Shown: positions 17,024 through 26,529, counted from the first letter of the stretch. The stretch is DNA of 64,000 nucleotides from an uncultured Saprospiraceae bacterium (GCA_938001865.1 CALLAW010000053.1:1-64000), one strand, 5' to 3'. Made by a program: numbers and translations. The notes: generated by a model not told the origin, from the letters alone.

Positions 17024-18187
17024 TTATAAACTCTCCATTTTAAAATCCTTTAAATCATTCAAGCCTTCCACTCCGAGTTGTACCATGTTATTTTGGATAT
17101 CATTACTTAGGAGATCGATACAGTGTCTAACACCTTGCTCACCCAGAGCTGCTACCGCATAGAGAAATGCCCTTCCAAGAAGTACAAAGTCTGTACCACA
17201 AGCTAATGCCTTTACAATGTCTAGACCACTCCGTACACCACTATCAAAGATGATTGGTATGCGTCCCTTATATTGTGCAGTGATGCCTTGAAGTGCTGTA
17301 ATGCTAGCAGGGGCTCCGTCAAATTGTCTCCCTCCATGATTGCTGACTACTATTGCATCAGCTCCAATATTGATTGCTAGGTCTACATCCTCTTGATGAA
17401 GTATACCTTTGATGATTAGATTCCCTTTCCATTCGTCTCTCACAGCTTTGAGGTAATCGACTGAGATATCTCCACGCCACCGATCCCTCATGAAGTAGCT
17501 TATCTGCTCGAGTGATTTTGATTCGGAATATTGCTCAACTGTCCTCAATCGAGGTAGTCCTCTTCGTAGTGTATTGATTGTCCATGTTGGATGCTTCAAT
17601 CCTTGCCAGACAAAACTCGGAGTCACTTTGGGAGGAGTTGTCAATCCTGCTCTCACGACTCTCTCTCTGCGGCTAGGCATCGGGACATCCACGGTCACTA
17701 CCAATGTCTTGAATCCAGCACTCCATGCTCGACTCAAGAGATGTTGTCGGGTCTGTGGATCATGTGGAGCATACAATTGAAACCAACCTAGGTCTCCCGC
17801 CAGAGGACCGATTCTCTCGGGTGTCTCAGTTGCTACTGTACTCAAGGTAAATGGAATGCCGTATCGATGAGCGGCGTTTGCTAAGTATACCTCAGCTTGT
17901 GGCCACATCAAACCAGTAAGTCCAACTGGAGCGATACCATATGGAGCTGTATATGTCTGACCTAACAAAGTAGTTGAGAGCTTTGGTATAAGTTTCCCTC
18001 TCCCAAATCGTGGGTAAAGATTGATCTTATCCAGTGCAGACCTATTCTTATCTATGACGAGTTCGTCTCCAGTACCAGTCTCGAGATACTCCCAAGCTAC
18101 ATTTGGAATCCTCTTTTTAGCCTTGACCTTTAGATCATTGACAGAAGGGTACTTTGGGTAAAGTTTTGGGTATGTATAGGATTGCAA
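17024..18187 (-). CDS. FMN-dependent alpha-hydroxyacid dehydrogenase/oxidase (LldD-like)
   Basis: This 387-residue TIM-barrel flavoprotein oxidises an L-2-hydroxy acid such as lactate or glycolate. Visible family motifs are the FMN-phosphate and substrate region with K260 (LIIKGILHQEDV), catalytic H284 with R287 in VVSNHGGRQFDGAPAS, and FDSGVRSG at 315-322 followed by the GRAFLYA segment. The start is a TTG at 18187, since no ATG lies near the N-terminus. It is 65 bp upstream of the desulfurase on the same strand. Lactate is the likeliest substrate by family, but glycolate or another hydroxy acid is possible. Confidence 0.88.
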   Translation of the reverse strand: MQSYTYPKLYPKYPSVNDLKVKAKKRIPNVAWEYLETGTGDELVIDKNRSALDKINLYPRFGRGKLIPKLSTTLLGQTYTAPYGIAPVGLTGLMWPQAEVYLANAAHRYGIPFTLSTVATETPERIGPLAGDLGWFQLYAPHDPQTRQHLLSRAWSAGFKTLVVTVDVPMPSRRERVVRAGLTTPPKVTPSFVWQGLKHPTWTINTLRRGLPRLRTVEQYSESKSLEQISYFMRDRWRGDISVDYLKAVRDEWKGNLIIKGILHQEDVDLAINIGADAIVVSNHGGRQFDGAPASITALQGITAQYKGRIPIIFDSGVRSGLDIVKALACGTDFVLLGRAFLYAVAALGEQGVRHCIDLLSNDIQNNMVQLGVEGLNDLKDFKMESL

Positions 18188-18242
18188 ATCTACTTATCTG
18201 ATTATGAATAATAACACTGAAGTGTAAGCTGCCTAATTACAC

Positions 18243-18668
18243 TCAGCTTGATTGAATAATAATAAGCTCATCAGGATTTATTACTTCAATAGGAGAATTT
18301 TTAAATCCCTTTTTATCTCTTGTTAATATGTAATTTATCTTTCCAATCTTATTTGCACATTCTATCTGACTTGCGTCTTCTAAGTCTTCAGTTTTAGTTT
18401 TTAGAGCTAATATCAATTCACTTTTTGTTAAATCTTGAATTTCAAGTCTATTAAGAATAGTTTCTATGGCATTGTTCGCCTCCGTTGAGTTTAACTGATT
18501 TTCCAAAATATAAAAGGTCGTAAGAATAGAGTTTGAGGATGTAAATAGATTCCACTTTTTTAATTTTGCCTCTTTGAATAGAATATATGCGGAGTTTGAG
18601 TATGGCTTCCTATCTGCCAAAAGATCAATAATGATATTAGTGTCAATAAACAATCTTAATTTAGCCAT
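18243..18668 (-). CDS. PIN-domain ribonuclease toxin (VapC-like)
   Basis: The 141-residue protein, counting from the ATG at 18668, starts with the PIN signature LRLFIDTNIIIDLL (acidic D9). Later acidic residues in DLEDASQIECA and ILTRDKKGF complete the expected metal-binding set. PIN toxins cleave RNA, often tRNA. A longer TTG start (18677) is possible, but the ATG gives an 8-bp overlap with the antitoxin gene, the common arrangement for such pairs. The codons are more AT-rich than in the neighbours, which hints at horizontal transfer. Confidence 0.85.
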   Translation of the reverse strand: MAKLRLFIDTNIIIDLLADRKPYSNSAYILFKEAKLKKWNLFTSSNSILTTFYILENQLNSTEANNAIETILNRLEIQDLTKSELILALKTKTEDLEDASQIECANKIGKINYILTRDKKGFKNSPIEVINPDELIIIQSS

Positions 18669-18900
18669 GCTTTTCAACCCTTAATTTTCTTACCTCTTTC
18701 TTTGCGTCAAAGTTTTTAGGTAATTTGATAATACCTCTAATTGAGTCTAGCTCTGGATCACCTAATTCAGGATTTTCGGAGGTAACCTTTTCTAAATACG
18801 ATTCCACTATTTGCGATAAACTTTGATTATTTCCTTTAGCGTATCTCTTTGCTCTTTCTATTATTGATTTATTAAGAGAAAGTGTCAATTTTGTTGTCAT
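18661..18900 (-). CDS. Ribbon-helix-helix-type antitoxin (DUF6364-like)
   Basis: The 79-residue protein begins with TTKLTLSLNKSIIERAKRYAK, followed by NNQSLSQIVESYLEK. This is the strand-helix-helix pattern of DUF6364/RHH antitoxins that bind operator DNA and cap a PIN toxin. The charged C-terminal half (KKEVRKLRVEKHG) would contact the toxin. It lies upstream of and overlaps the PIN gene. The 220 bp upstream hold no other gene and should contain the autoregulated promoter. Confidence 0.83.
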   Translation of the reverse strand: MTTKLTLSLNKSIIERAKRYAKGNNQSLSQIVESYLEKVTSENPELGDPELDSIRGIIKLPKNFDAKKEVRKLRVEKHG

Positions 18901-19122
18901 ACGTAATAATTTATTTAAATATACGTACTTTTTAGTTATTTTGCAATTCTCTTTATCTGACAGTTAACTCTATTGTGTAGATGAGTAGTTGAAAGAAGAC
19001 TCCTACTTATTAGTCGCTAAACGACTTGTATTCAATAGGTTATATATAGGCAAGAGAGCCTTGAGATACACTTGATTTAGAGAAAATCTAGATTTTCGAT
19101 ATTATATCTCCTTATCTAGCTT

Positions 19123-19479
19123 TTATATGCCTAACCCAGACAACTCTGGCTTCTTCAACATCGTGCCGATATAGAGACAGACGGATAAGACGATCCCTAT
19201 CAGTGGAAACTCACCCATGGCTAACTCTCCAACGATGACTCCTCCAAAATAACTGCACAGGAGGAAGAATCCGATATTGGAGGTTTTTGGTATTAAGTAG
19301 AGAGCTACAAGTACTAGACAGAGAACACCTAATAATGGTAAGCTATCGATGTAGGGAAGCTTAGCAGCAAGCTCAGGGTTGTTAGGGATTTTATTCTTAA
19401 CAGCTCCACCGATTAATGCGAGCAATGGTAATGCGCTGAGTACCCATCCGATGATATTTCTTGTTTTATTGACTTTCAT
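19123..19479 (-). CDS. DoxX-like small membrane protein
   Basis: The 118-residue protein has four hydrophobic helices. The order (RNIIGWVLSALPLLALIGGAVK, then PYIDSLPLLGVLCLVLVALYLIPKT, then FLLCSYFGGVIVGELAMGE) matches the DoxX-like family common in Bacteroidota. DoxX proteins are often linked to redox or quinone-related functions; no partner gene is adjacent, so the role is unknown. It is a separate unit on the minus strand downstream of the alpha/beta hydrolase. Confidence 0.75.
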   Translation of the reverse strand: MKVNKTRNIIGWVLSALPLLALIGGAVKNKIPNNPELAAKLPYIDSLPLLGVLCLVLVALYLIPKTSNIGFFLLCSYFGGVIVGELAMGEFPLIGIVLSVCLYIGTMLKKPELSGLGI

Positions 19480-19534
19480 GTGTTTTGATTTTATTTTGTT
19501 TGAAGATACAGTATGCTTTAGAATATATTGAAGA

Positions 19535-20251
19535 TTAAGAGCATTTATCTAAAATCTCAGCAAGGATTTCAGAGATCTCATTTGCTCTAGTCAATGTCAT
19601 CATATGAGATCCATTTGAGATTTTGTAATTAAAGTCTACATTCCTAATAGGTACAGTGTGATCATTGTCTCCATGGATGTGAATGATATTCTTATCAGTT
19701 GATCGTCTTTCCCAATTTATAATCATAGCAATTGTTCTATTCAAGAAGATTGGGTCTTTTCGATCAAGCATAGCCTTGAATGCTGCTTTCTCCTTGTTTC
19801 GGTCTGGTTCTACAATTGGTTGTAAGAGCTTAGCTCCAAGTTTATTCATCTTTGGACTAATTAAGCGATAAATTGGAAAATGCTTTTGGAAGGTATACCT
19901 CCTAGGGAGTTCACTTTTATGCTTAGCACTAGAGATGATGATTGTTTGGTCAGGGTAGAGGATATCAGCGATTTCAGTTGATAACATCCCACCGAGTGAT
20001 ACTCCAACCAAAACAAACTTCTCATCAGTAATTTGATTGGATAATCTCTTTGCGTAGCAAGACATTGTTTCATTTTTATACGGTGTAACGTACTTGATAT
20101 GTTTTACTTCATAGCATTCTGGAAATGTCAATTTTGTAAAAATTGTACTGTCTGATCCTTGTCCTGGAATGAGGTAGATCGGGATGGAATCAGCTTTGAG
20201 GTTGAGTGTTGAGATTAGAAGGACAAGGGTTAATTGGAATATTTTTTTCAT
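19535..20251 (-). CDS. Exported alpha/beta-hydrolase
   Basis: The 238-residue protein has an N-terminal signal peptide (about 1-20, KIFQLTLVLLISTLNLKA). The fold is shown by the oxyanion region YLIPGQGSD at 26-34, the nucleophile elbow GVSLGG (S85), an acidic residue in IHGDNDHTVP, and a late histidine in ISNGSHMM. Catalysis on an ester or peptide in the periplasm is likely; the substrate cannot be read from sequence. It begins 24 bp after the FAD-linked oxidase gene and probably belongs to the same transcript. Confidence 0.82.
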   Translation of the reverse strand: MKKIFQLTLVLLISTLNLKADSIPIYLIPGQGSDSTIFTKLTFPECYEVKHIKYVTPYKNETMSCYAKRLSNQITDEKFVLVGVSLGGMLSTEIADILYPDQTIIISSAKHKSELPRRYTFQKHFPIYRLISPKMNKLGAKLLQPIVEPDRNKEKAAFKAMLDRKDPIFLNRTIAMIINWERRSTDKNIIHIHGDNDHTVPIRNVDFNYKISNGSHMMTLTRANEISEILAEILDKCS

Positions 20252-20275
20252 CTAAACTTCAATTCTAAATTTGCG

Positions 20276-21670
20276 TTACCCAACAATTCTTTTTGGGTTC
20301 AATATTCCATTTGGATCAATTGCTTTTTTCATTGTCTCCATCAGTTTTATTTCTGCTTCAGATCTACAATGATGAAGGTAAGCTTTTTTGTGAAGACCTA
20401 TTCCATGTTCTGCAGAGATGGAGCCCCCATTTACCTTGAGTGGACTGTAGATGATCTCATTTATCTGATGAATAATCTCCTGAGACTGCTCTGTCTTACC
20501 TACGATGAAGTGGATATTCCCATCAGCGACATGACCAAATGTCATCACCCCTTGGAAGTAAGGTAGTGACTGTAATTGATCGAGGATGTCATCTACCACA
20601 TGACCGATTGCTGGGATTGGAAGACTAATGTCAAAGTGCTGATCATTAGAGAGTTGTGAGACACCAGCATGGACGTCTTCTCTAATCGACCAGAACCAAT
20701 CGAGGTCTGACTGAGTATGCGCAAATACGGCATCCTTAACTAACCCACTTTCGAAGGCATCTTGGATGGTATCTTCTAGTTTAGTAGAGTCCGTATCTTG
20801 ATCTTGCCCCATGACTTCTATGAGTACATAGTACTTAGAGTCTTGTGGTAGTGGTGCTTTATTGAGAGCTGGCGGACTGGTAGCAGATATGTAGTAATTA
20901 TTCCACATCAGTTCATATCCAGTAAGCAATGCGCTTAATGACCTATCGACGTGTTTCAGTAAGCTGACTACATTGCTATACTCGTCTATTGCGACCATAG
21001 CACTGCATCTGCTTTGTGGGACTTCGACGAGTTTGAGTACTGCTTTTGTGATGACCCCCAGAGTCCCTTCTGATCCTATGAACAGTTGCTTGAGGTCGTA
21101 TCCAGAGTTGTCCTTGACAATGGTCTTAAGAGATGAGATGATCGTTCCATCTGCAAGTACTGCTTCGAGTCCAATGACGAGTTGCCTTGTCATGCCATAT
21201 CTGAGTACCCTCAAGCCACCGGCGTTGGTAGAGATGATACCACCTAATTGAGCAGACCCTTTAGCCCCAAAGTTTAATGGAAAGAGGAGGTCTGCCTCAA
21301 GTGCTGCTTGGTGTACAGATTCTAAGATGCATCCAGCCTCAACCGTTACTGTCCTGCTACTCCGATCTACTGGGGAGATTGTATTCATCTTTTCTAGTGA
21401 GAGGATGACTTCGTGTCCTTCACTCTCTGTGCCACCTACTAAGTTAGTCAATCCTCCATGCATGATCACTGGAGTCTTACTATCATTACACAGTGCCAGG
21501 ATCTTTGATACTTCCTGAGTTGACTTTGGGAGCACAAGGCATTTACCCTTGAGGGGCTCACTCATCTTCCAGATATGATGATAGCGATCAGATAATTTTT
21601 CGCCTGTGAGTACTTGATTTTCTTCGAGTACTTCTTTGAATGTTGCTACAAGGTTGTTCTCACTGATCAT
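20276..21670 (-). CDS. FAD-linked oxidase (GlcD/D-lactate dehydrogenase-like)
   Basis: The 464-residue VAO/PCMH-family flavoprotein has an N-terminal FAD_binding_4 domain (MHGGLTNLVGGTESEGHEV near 74-92, LGGIISTNAGG near 147). The C-terminal FAD-oxidase domain carries FGHVADGNIHF and the family-typical SAEHGIGLHKKAYL. Relatives oxidise glycolate, D-lactate or D-2-hydroxyglutarate. No glcE/glcF subunits are adjacent. Its ATG overlaps the priA stop by 4 bp, so the two are translationally coupled, although a functional link is not obvious. Confidence 0.9.
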   Translation of the reverse strand: MISENNLVATFKEVLEENQVLTGEKLSDRYHHIWKMSEPLKGKCLVLPKSTQEVSKILALCNDSKTPVIMHGGLTNLVGGTESEGHEVILSLEKMNTISPVDRSSRTVTVEAGCILESVHQAALEADLLFPLNFGAKGSAQLGGIISTNAGGLRVLRYGMTRQLVIGLEAVLADGTIISSLKTIVKDNSGYDLKQLFIGSEGTLGVITKAVLKLVEVPQSRCSAMVAIDEYSNVVSLLKHVDRSLSALLTGYELMWNNYYISATSPPALNKAPLPQDSKYYVLIEVMGQDQDTDSTKLEDTIQDAFESGLVKDAVFAHTQSDLDWFWSIREDVHAGVSQLSNDQHFDISLPIPAIGHVVDDILDQLQSLPYFQGVMTFGHVADGNIHFIVGKTEQSQEIIHQINEIIYSPLKVNGGSISAEHGIGLHKKAYLHHCRSEAEIKLMETMKKAIDPNGILNPKRIVG

Positions 21671-24105
21671 GGGTCTACATTGATATTAATTCTGACAGTC
21701 GAAGCATTTTTTTCGCTTTTGACACTGTGGATTTCCTTTTTTATAATTTCTTTAATTGTTTTGATTGTATCCCAATCTTGCTCCATTTTGATTGTGATCA
21801 ATGTGATGTATTGATTTCTAATCCGATTGATTGATGGTACGGCTGGGCCTATTACTCTTGATCCAAGGTGAGCCTTCAATCTCTCCGCTAAGAAGTCGGC
21901 AACAGAGATACATTTCTCTTGTTGTTTATGTTTGAGAGTGAGCAATATCTGTCTGTAGTATGGTGGATATCTGAACTCTTCTCTCTCTGCTAACTCTCGC
22001 TTATAATAGCCTGCATAGTCAACCTTGAGTGTCTCTTGGATGACTGCATGGCTTGGGTTGTAAGTCTGGATGATTACCTTACCTTTTTTCTTTCTACGAC
22101 CTGCACGTCCTGCCACTTGTGTAAATAATTGGAAGGCTCTCTCATTGGCTCTAAAGTCTGGAAAGTTCATAATCTTATCAGCGAGCAATACACCTACAAG
22201 ACCAATGTTGTCAAAGTCGAGTCCTTTGGTAATCATCTGTGTACCGATGAGGATATCGATGTTTTGATGTTCAAAGTCATAGATCAGTGACTCAAACTGT
22301 GCTTTGGTCTTAGCAGTATCGTAGTCTAATCTCGCAATTTTTGCTTCTTTGAGATACTTACCGAGTTCGTCTTCGATCTTTTCTGTTCCAAACCCGATCT
22401 TGCTTAACTTGATACTTCCGCAAGCTGGACACTCTTGTGGGGTCTTATGTCGATATCCACAATAGTGACAGCGGAGTTCGTCATAGTACTTATGAGTAGT
22501 CAGTGAGACATCACAATTGGGACAACCAGCGTTCCACTCACAGGTACCACACTGCAATGTAGGAGAGTAACCACGTCTGTTCTGAAAGAGTAAGATCTGC
22601 TCCCCCTGATTGAGTGCCGTCTTCATTGCATGGAGGAGAGGCGAGCTAAACATTGATCGCATCATCTTACTATCGTGCATCTGCTTGAGATCAACGATGT
22701 CTATGTCTGGGAGTACTGCTTCACCATAGCGGTGGATCAGGTTGACCACTCCGAGCTTACCATTGATCCCATTGAGGTAAGTCTCCATCGATGGGGTAGC
22801 ACTCCCTAAGATAACCCTTGCTCCAGTGAGTTGCGAGAGATAAAGAGCTGTATCTCGACCTTGATATCTCGGTGCTGGATCTGATTGCTTGTATGACGGA
22901 TCATGCTCCTCATCGACGACAATGAGACCGAGCTTTTTGAATGGAAGAAAGATACTAGACCTAGCCCCGATGAAGATAGGATTTCCTTCGAGGGCTGACT
23001 TGTAGAGTTCTACTCTGCGATGCTGATCTAATCTTGAGTGATAGACACCTACGTCACTCCCAAATGTGACAGTTAGTCGCTGTACCAGTTGGGTTGTCAA
23101 TGCAATTTCCGGAAGGAGGAAGAGTACTTGCTCACCTCTATCTATGACCTCTTGGATAATCTCGGTATAGATTCTCGTTTTGCCACTTCCAGTGACCCCA
23201 AAGAGCAGGACATTCTTATCCTCTTCAAAGTATGAGATGATTTGCTTGTAAGCTTGTGTCTGAGCATCGGACATCGGAGGGAGTGCATCGACTTCAAGAT
23301 GATTAGAGTTGATCCGACTGACTTCAAACTTTTCTTTGATGACAATTCCCTTCTTGATGAGTGTATTGATGACTGTTGAGTCGGTTTGGACTTTCTTGTA
23401 CAGATCACCTTTGTCTACCCAATCTAGAGTAGGAGACAATGTCAGGAGTGCTAAGAGAGTTTGTGTTTGTTTTTCTGACTTGGTAGTCAAATTAAAGGCT
23501 TCGTCCATCGATTTTGACTTAGATCGATAGGCTTCTGCAAATTGGATGAAGTCTTGTGTCTTTGGTTTGTACTTTTCAATAAGGTGCTCTGCTGTAGTGA
23601 TCAGACCTTGATCTAACAGAGACTTGATCGTAGGGTAGACTGACTTCTTGCCGAGTATTTTTGCGATTTCATCTATTGAGATTTCACCATTGTTGAGAAT
23701 AGCCTCAGCGATCATGAATTCGTTATCGTTAGTCAAGTTAGCGAGGTGATCATCGAGCTTTTGCATGGGTGAGATTCGAGTTTCACTATGAAGCTTGAGA
23801 CCAGAAGGGATAGCAATATTCATCACTTGACCAAGTGAGCAACAATAGTAATCAGCCATCCACTGCCAGAGTTTGAGTTGAGTCTCGGTGACGATGGGTT
23901 GACGATCCATGATAGAGATGATCGACTTTGGATTGACCAAGTCCTCAGTCTCTGCATCTAGGTGAGTGACGATACCGGAGTAGAGCTTGCGGCGCAGAGG
24001 AATCTCCACACGTATCCCGAAGGCAATTTGTGATTGCAATTCTTCGGGTACAGAATAGGTATAACTCCTCGGTATCGCTAGAGGAAGTAATACTTTAATT
24101 AGCAT
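21667..24105 (-). CDS. priA: Primosomal protein N' (replication restart helicase PriA)
   Basis: PriA recognises stalled forks and D-loops and reloads the replisome. The 812-residue protein has a DNA-binding N-terminal region, helicase motif I GVTGSGKTRIYTEI, motif II DEEHDPSYKQ, and a zinc-binding insertion with CxxC pairs (CGTC, CPNC, CHYC, CPAC). Helicase motifs V-VI follow (GTQMITKGLDFDNI, QVAGRAGR). Length is slightly above the family norm. It lies 3 bp downstream of the C1 peptidase gene and overlaps the oxidase gene by 4 bp. Confidence 0.96.
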   Translation of the reverse strand: MLIKVLLPLAIPRSYTYSVPEELQSQIAFGIRVEIPLRRKLYSGIVTHLDAETEDLVNPKSIISIMDRQPIVTETQLKLWQWMADYYCCSLGQVMNIAIPSGLKLHSETRISPMQKLDDHLANLTNDNEFMIAEAILNNGEISIDEIAKILGKKSVYPTIKSLLDQGLITTAEHLIEKYKPKTQDFIQFAEAYRSKSKSMDEAFNLTTKSEKQTQTLLALLTLSPTLDWVDKGDLYKKVQTDSTVINTLIKKGIVIKEKFEVSRINSNHLEVDALPPMSDAQTQAYKQIISYFEEDKNVLLFGVTGSGKTRIYTEIIQEVIDRGEQVLFLLPEIALTTQLVQRLTVTFGSDVGVYHSRLDQHRRVELYKSALEGNPIFIGARSSIFLPFKKLGLIVVDEEHDPSYKQSDPAPRYQGRDTALYLSQLTGARVILGSATPSMETYLNGINGKLGVVNLIHRYGEAVLPDIDIVDLKQMHDSKMMRSMFSSPLLHAMKTALNQGEQILLFQNRRGYSPTLQCGTCEWNAGCPNCDVSLTTHKYYDELRCHYCGYRHKTPQECPACGSIKLSKIGFGTEKIEDELGKYLKEAKIARLDYDTAKTKAQFESLIYDFEHQNIDILIGTQMITKGLDFDNIGLVGVLLADKIMNFPDFRANERAFQLFTQVAGRAGRRKKKGKVIIQTYNPSHAVIQETLKVDYAGYYKRELAEREEFRYPPYYRQILLTLKHKQQEKCISVADFLAERLKAHLGSRVIGPAVPSINRIRNQYITLITIKMEQDWDTIKTIKEIIKKEIHSVKSEKNASTVRININVDP

Positions 24106-24108
24106 AGA

Positions 24109-25209
24109 TTAGTCTTGGATATATTGTTTGGCAGCATCCTTGTGTACCATCACTGCTACAGTTTTCATCCGGAAGTATGCCTCAGACATGTACAGAAAAC
24201 CTTTATGCTCGCTAATTTCACCCCAGCTATTCTTGATTATGAAATATTGATTGCCTTTTTGATCCTTAGCAAGACCTACAATGTGCATCAGATGGTCATC
24301 TGTAGTACTCTTTGACATGAATTGTTGTTGCCTAAGTTGTTGTGTCACATCCATTTCTTTACCTGGAGTATCGAAGAGGTCTTCTCGAGCTGGTGCTGAT
24401 GGGAGCACTGCGATTCCTTCCTTTGCAGAAAATCCTTTCTCACTGACATCTCCATCCCAAGCGATGCTATAGCCTTCCTTGATCGCTTCCTTGGTAAGTT
24501 TGACTAGATCGTCAATCTTTAAGTTGTAAAATTCTCCATTGGAGTAATTATCAGGGATCTCTAGGATAAACGATGTCCCAAATGGATGATGGGTAAACGA
24601 AGTAAAGCTGATGTAATTATCTGAGTCAATCCCGAGTTCGCTGGCATACTCGGTTGGTGTTAACGATTTCCCTTTGTAGGTAACTTTGTTCGGAACTACA
24701 CCCATGTAAGTATCTAGGACGGCATTGAATGCTGGCATCCATCTTGGACTCAACATCTGCATTGTATTTACACCATCTAGGAACCCTTTGAGCCCAGCTT
24801 CCATCTCAGAATGATCGTGTCCAGTAGCCCCTCCAACTAATCCAGTGTAGGCATCTTGTGGCATAAGCCCTATTTTGTTCACCATTCTGACAAGGTCATG
24901 AGAGAGACTCCCTTGACTGAAATTAGCTTTGCCTTGACGGAGCATATAGTTGGTAGCCTTGTCTTGATAGATATTACGTACGATATACATCTCGCTGATG
25001 TCGATATCTCCATGCCCCATCCGAGCTATTTCGGACTCTAGCAATGAGGCTGTCGCATAACTCCAACAAGTACCAGTCCTTTGTTGATTTTTGACTGGGG
25101 TGCAGTTAACTCTCTCAGTCTCTGTGAACTGGTATTGTCCAATAAGGGTGATCGGTAGACTCAACAATGCGATATTGAAACCGATAAACAGTAGTGTATA
25201 CTTAATCAT
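24109..25209 (-). CDS. C1 family cysteine peptidase (bleomycin hydrolase/PepC-like)
   Basis: The 366-residue papain-fold peptidase has an N-terminal signal-like segment (residues 5-25, ending LIGQ), so it is probably exported. The catalytic set is complete: oxyanion Gln in KNQQRTGTCWSYA with nucleophile C48, H306 in HLMHIVGLAKD, and N327 in IIKNSWGE. The large insert between C48 and H306 follows the aminopeptidase C/bleomycin hydrolase group. Cytosolic relatives trim peptides; an exported form may process periplasmic peptides. It is 3 bp upstream of priA and 90 bp downstream of miaE. Confidence 0.9.
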   Translation of the reverse strand: MIKYTLLFIGFNIALLSLPITLIGQYQFTETERVNCTPVKNQQRTGTCWSYATASLLESEIARMGHGDIDISEMYIVRNIYQDKATNYMLRQGKANFSQGSLSHDLVRMVNKIGLMPQDAYTGLVGGATGHDHSEMEAGLKGFLDGVNTMQMLSPRWMPAFNAVLDTYMGVVPNKVTYKGKSLTPTEYASELGIDSDNYISFTSFTHHPFGTSFILEIPDNYSNGEFYNLKIDDLVKLTKEAIKEGYSIAWDGDVSEKGFSAKEGIAVLPSAPAREDLFDTPGKEMDVTQQLRQQQFMSKSTTDDHLMHIVGLAKDQKGNQYFIIKNSWGEISEHKGFLYMSEAYFRMKTVAVMVHKDAAKQYIQD

Positions 25210-25299
25210 AATGCTAAGAAGTATAATGGTAAGTGAGTGTTGCTAATAGTCACTTACCCAAAGTTAAATTATCAAGTCCGAAGATAACAAAGATCTTTA

Positions 25300-25899
25300 T
25301 TAATGCATCCTGTCACCTCTGGTTTCGATACTAGCGAGTATCTTGACTTCTTCTTGGAGGTATTCCTGCCATCTGGCTGAGACTTTTTCCTCTCCACCAT
25401 GCTTTTTGGCTAGTCTGAGGAACATCTTATAGTGCTCTGCTTCTGCAAGCATGAATCCTCTGTAAAATTCTTTGAGATTGTCATCCGAGATCTCTAATGA
25501 GAGGAGCCTGAATCTCTCAGCACTTCGAGCCTCTATGAGGGCAAACACGAGTAATCGTTCTACTAAGGCATCATTTCGACTCCCATCTTTTTTACAGAAG
25601 TTCATCAAGGCATTGACGTAATCGTCTCTCCGCTGTCTTCCCAGTGTCATCCCACGCTTATCTAACTCCTTGAGCACTAGTCTGAAGTGTGACCATTCCT
25701 CTGATACCACAGGTGCCAGTTCTCTGACTACATCGTCATAATCGGGGAACTTTTGGATAATTGTGATGCACGATGTTGCTGCTTTTTGCTCACAGTAAGC
25801 GTGATCTGTCAATATTTCTTCGAGATCCATTTCGGCAAGATTGACCCATCGTGGGTCTGTCGGGAGATGGAGTCCTAGTTTAGACTTACTTACACTCAT
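25300..25899 (-). CDS. miaE: tRNA 2-methylthio-N6-isopentenyladenosine hydroxylase
   Basis: MiaE is a ferritin-like diiron monooxygenase that hydroxylates ms2i6A37 in tRNA using oxygen. The 199-residue protein shows four helices with the expected carboxylate/histidine ligands: AYCEQKAATSC, EEWSHFRLV, EARSAERFRLL and AEAEHYKMF, the EExxH-type motifs of the family. Length is normal. Its start overlaps the upstream secreted-protein gene by 4 bp. miaA and miaB are not in the window. Confidence 0.93.
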   Translation of the reverse strand: MSVSKSKLGLHLPTDPRWVNLAEMDLEEILTDHAYCEQKAATSCITIIQKFPDYDDVVRELAPVVSEEWSHFRLVLKELDKRGMTLGRQRRDDYVNALMNFCKKDGSRNDALVERLLVFALIEARSAERFRLLSLEISDDNLKEFYRGFMLAEAEHYKMFLRLAKKHGGEEKVSARWQEYLQEEVKILASIETRGDRMH

Positions 25900-26507
25900 A
25901 TTTCAGAGTTTTTGAGGCATTGAAGTTGGTCTCTAATCAATGTGATATTGGAGACCTCGTATGACTCAGATCCGTAGAGATAAGACACCTCCATTTTGAG
26001 GATCGGTGACTTCAAGAGTTGTTTGATTTCATAATCATCAAGCAAGTAACTTGCATTAAAGTAAGAGATTGACTCTTGCTTTTTGATTCTAGGTCTTGAG
26101 TTTTTGATGTTTTTGAAGTAGAGACTTTCTTTGTTGAGTAAGTGTACTTTGACTGGAGCACCTTCGCCATGCGGTCCATAGTTAGCAACTCCTTTGGAAG
26201 AGTTGAAGATGTAGTTCAGATCGATAAAATATTGGTTGCCAGCTCGTGAGACTGAAGCATATATCTCGATCAACTCCTTATCTATCATATACCTCTTGAG
26301 ATCTGGATGCGTATACTCAAGGAGCTTATCACCAGTATGATAGTCTATTCCATCTTTGTCGACTTTGAGGTCACACTCTATTGCAGTGATCCTGGTCTTG
26401 TCTTGATTTACTGGACGAAACTCAGGATATGGGTTGTTTTTGTTCTGCCCAACTATTGTCAAGCTCAACAAGCTCAACAAAAGGACGATATTTACTTTCA
26501 ATCTCAT
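25896..26507 (-). CDS. Secreted protein of unknown function
   Basis: The 203-residue protein has a signal peptide (MRLKVNIVLLLSLLSLTIVGQ). The mature part is polar and beta-rich, with an aromatic segment SYLYGSESYEVSNITLIRDQ near the end. I see no motif that names a family. It is the first gene of the minus-strand run that continues with miaE (4-bp overlap), the C1 peptidase and priA, and has a promoter-like element upstream at 26530-26537. Confidence 0.7.
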   Translation of the reverse strand: MRLKVNIVLLLSLLSLTIVGQNKNNPYPEFRPVNQDKTRITAIECDLKVDKDGIDYHTGDKLLEYTHPDLKRYMIDKELIEIYASVSRAGNQYFIDLNYIFNSSKGVANYGPHGEGAPVKVHLLNKESLYFKNIKNSRPRIKKQESISYFNASYLLDDYEIKQLLKSPILKMEVSYLYGSESYEVSNITLIRDQLQCLKNSEI

Positions 26508-26529
26508 GGATGTATAACGTTAGAGTCAC

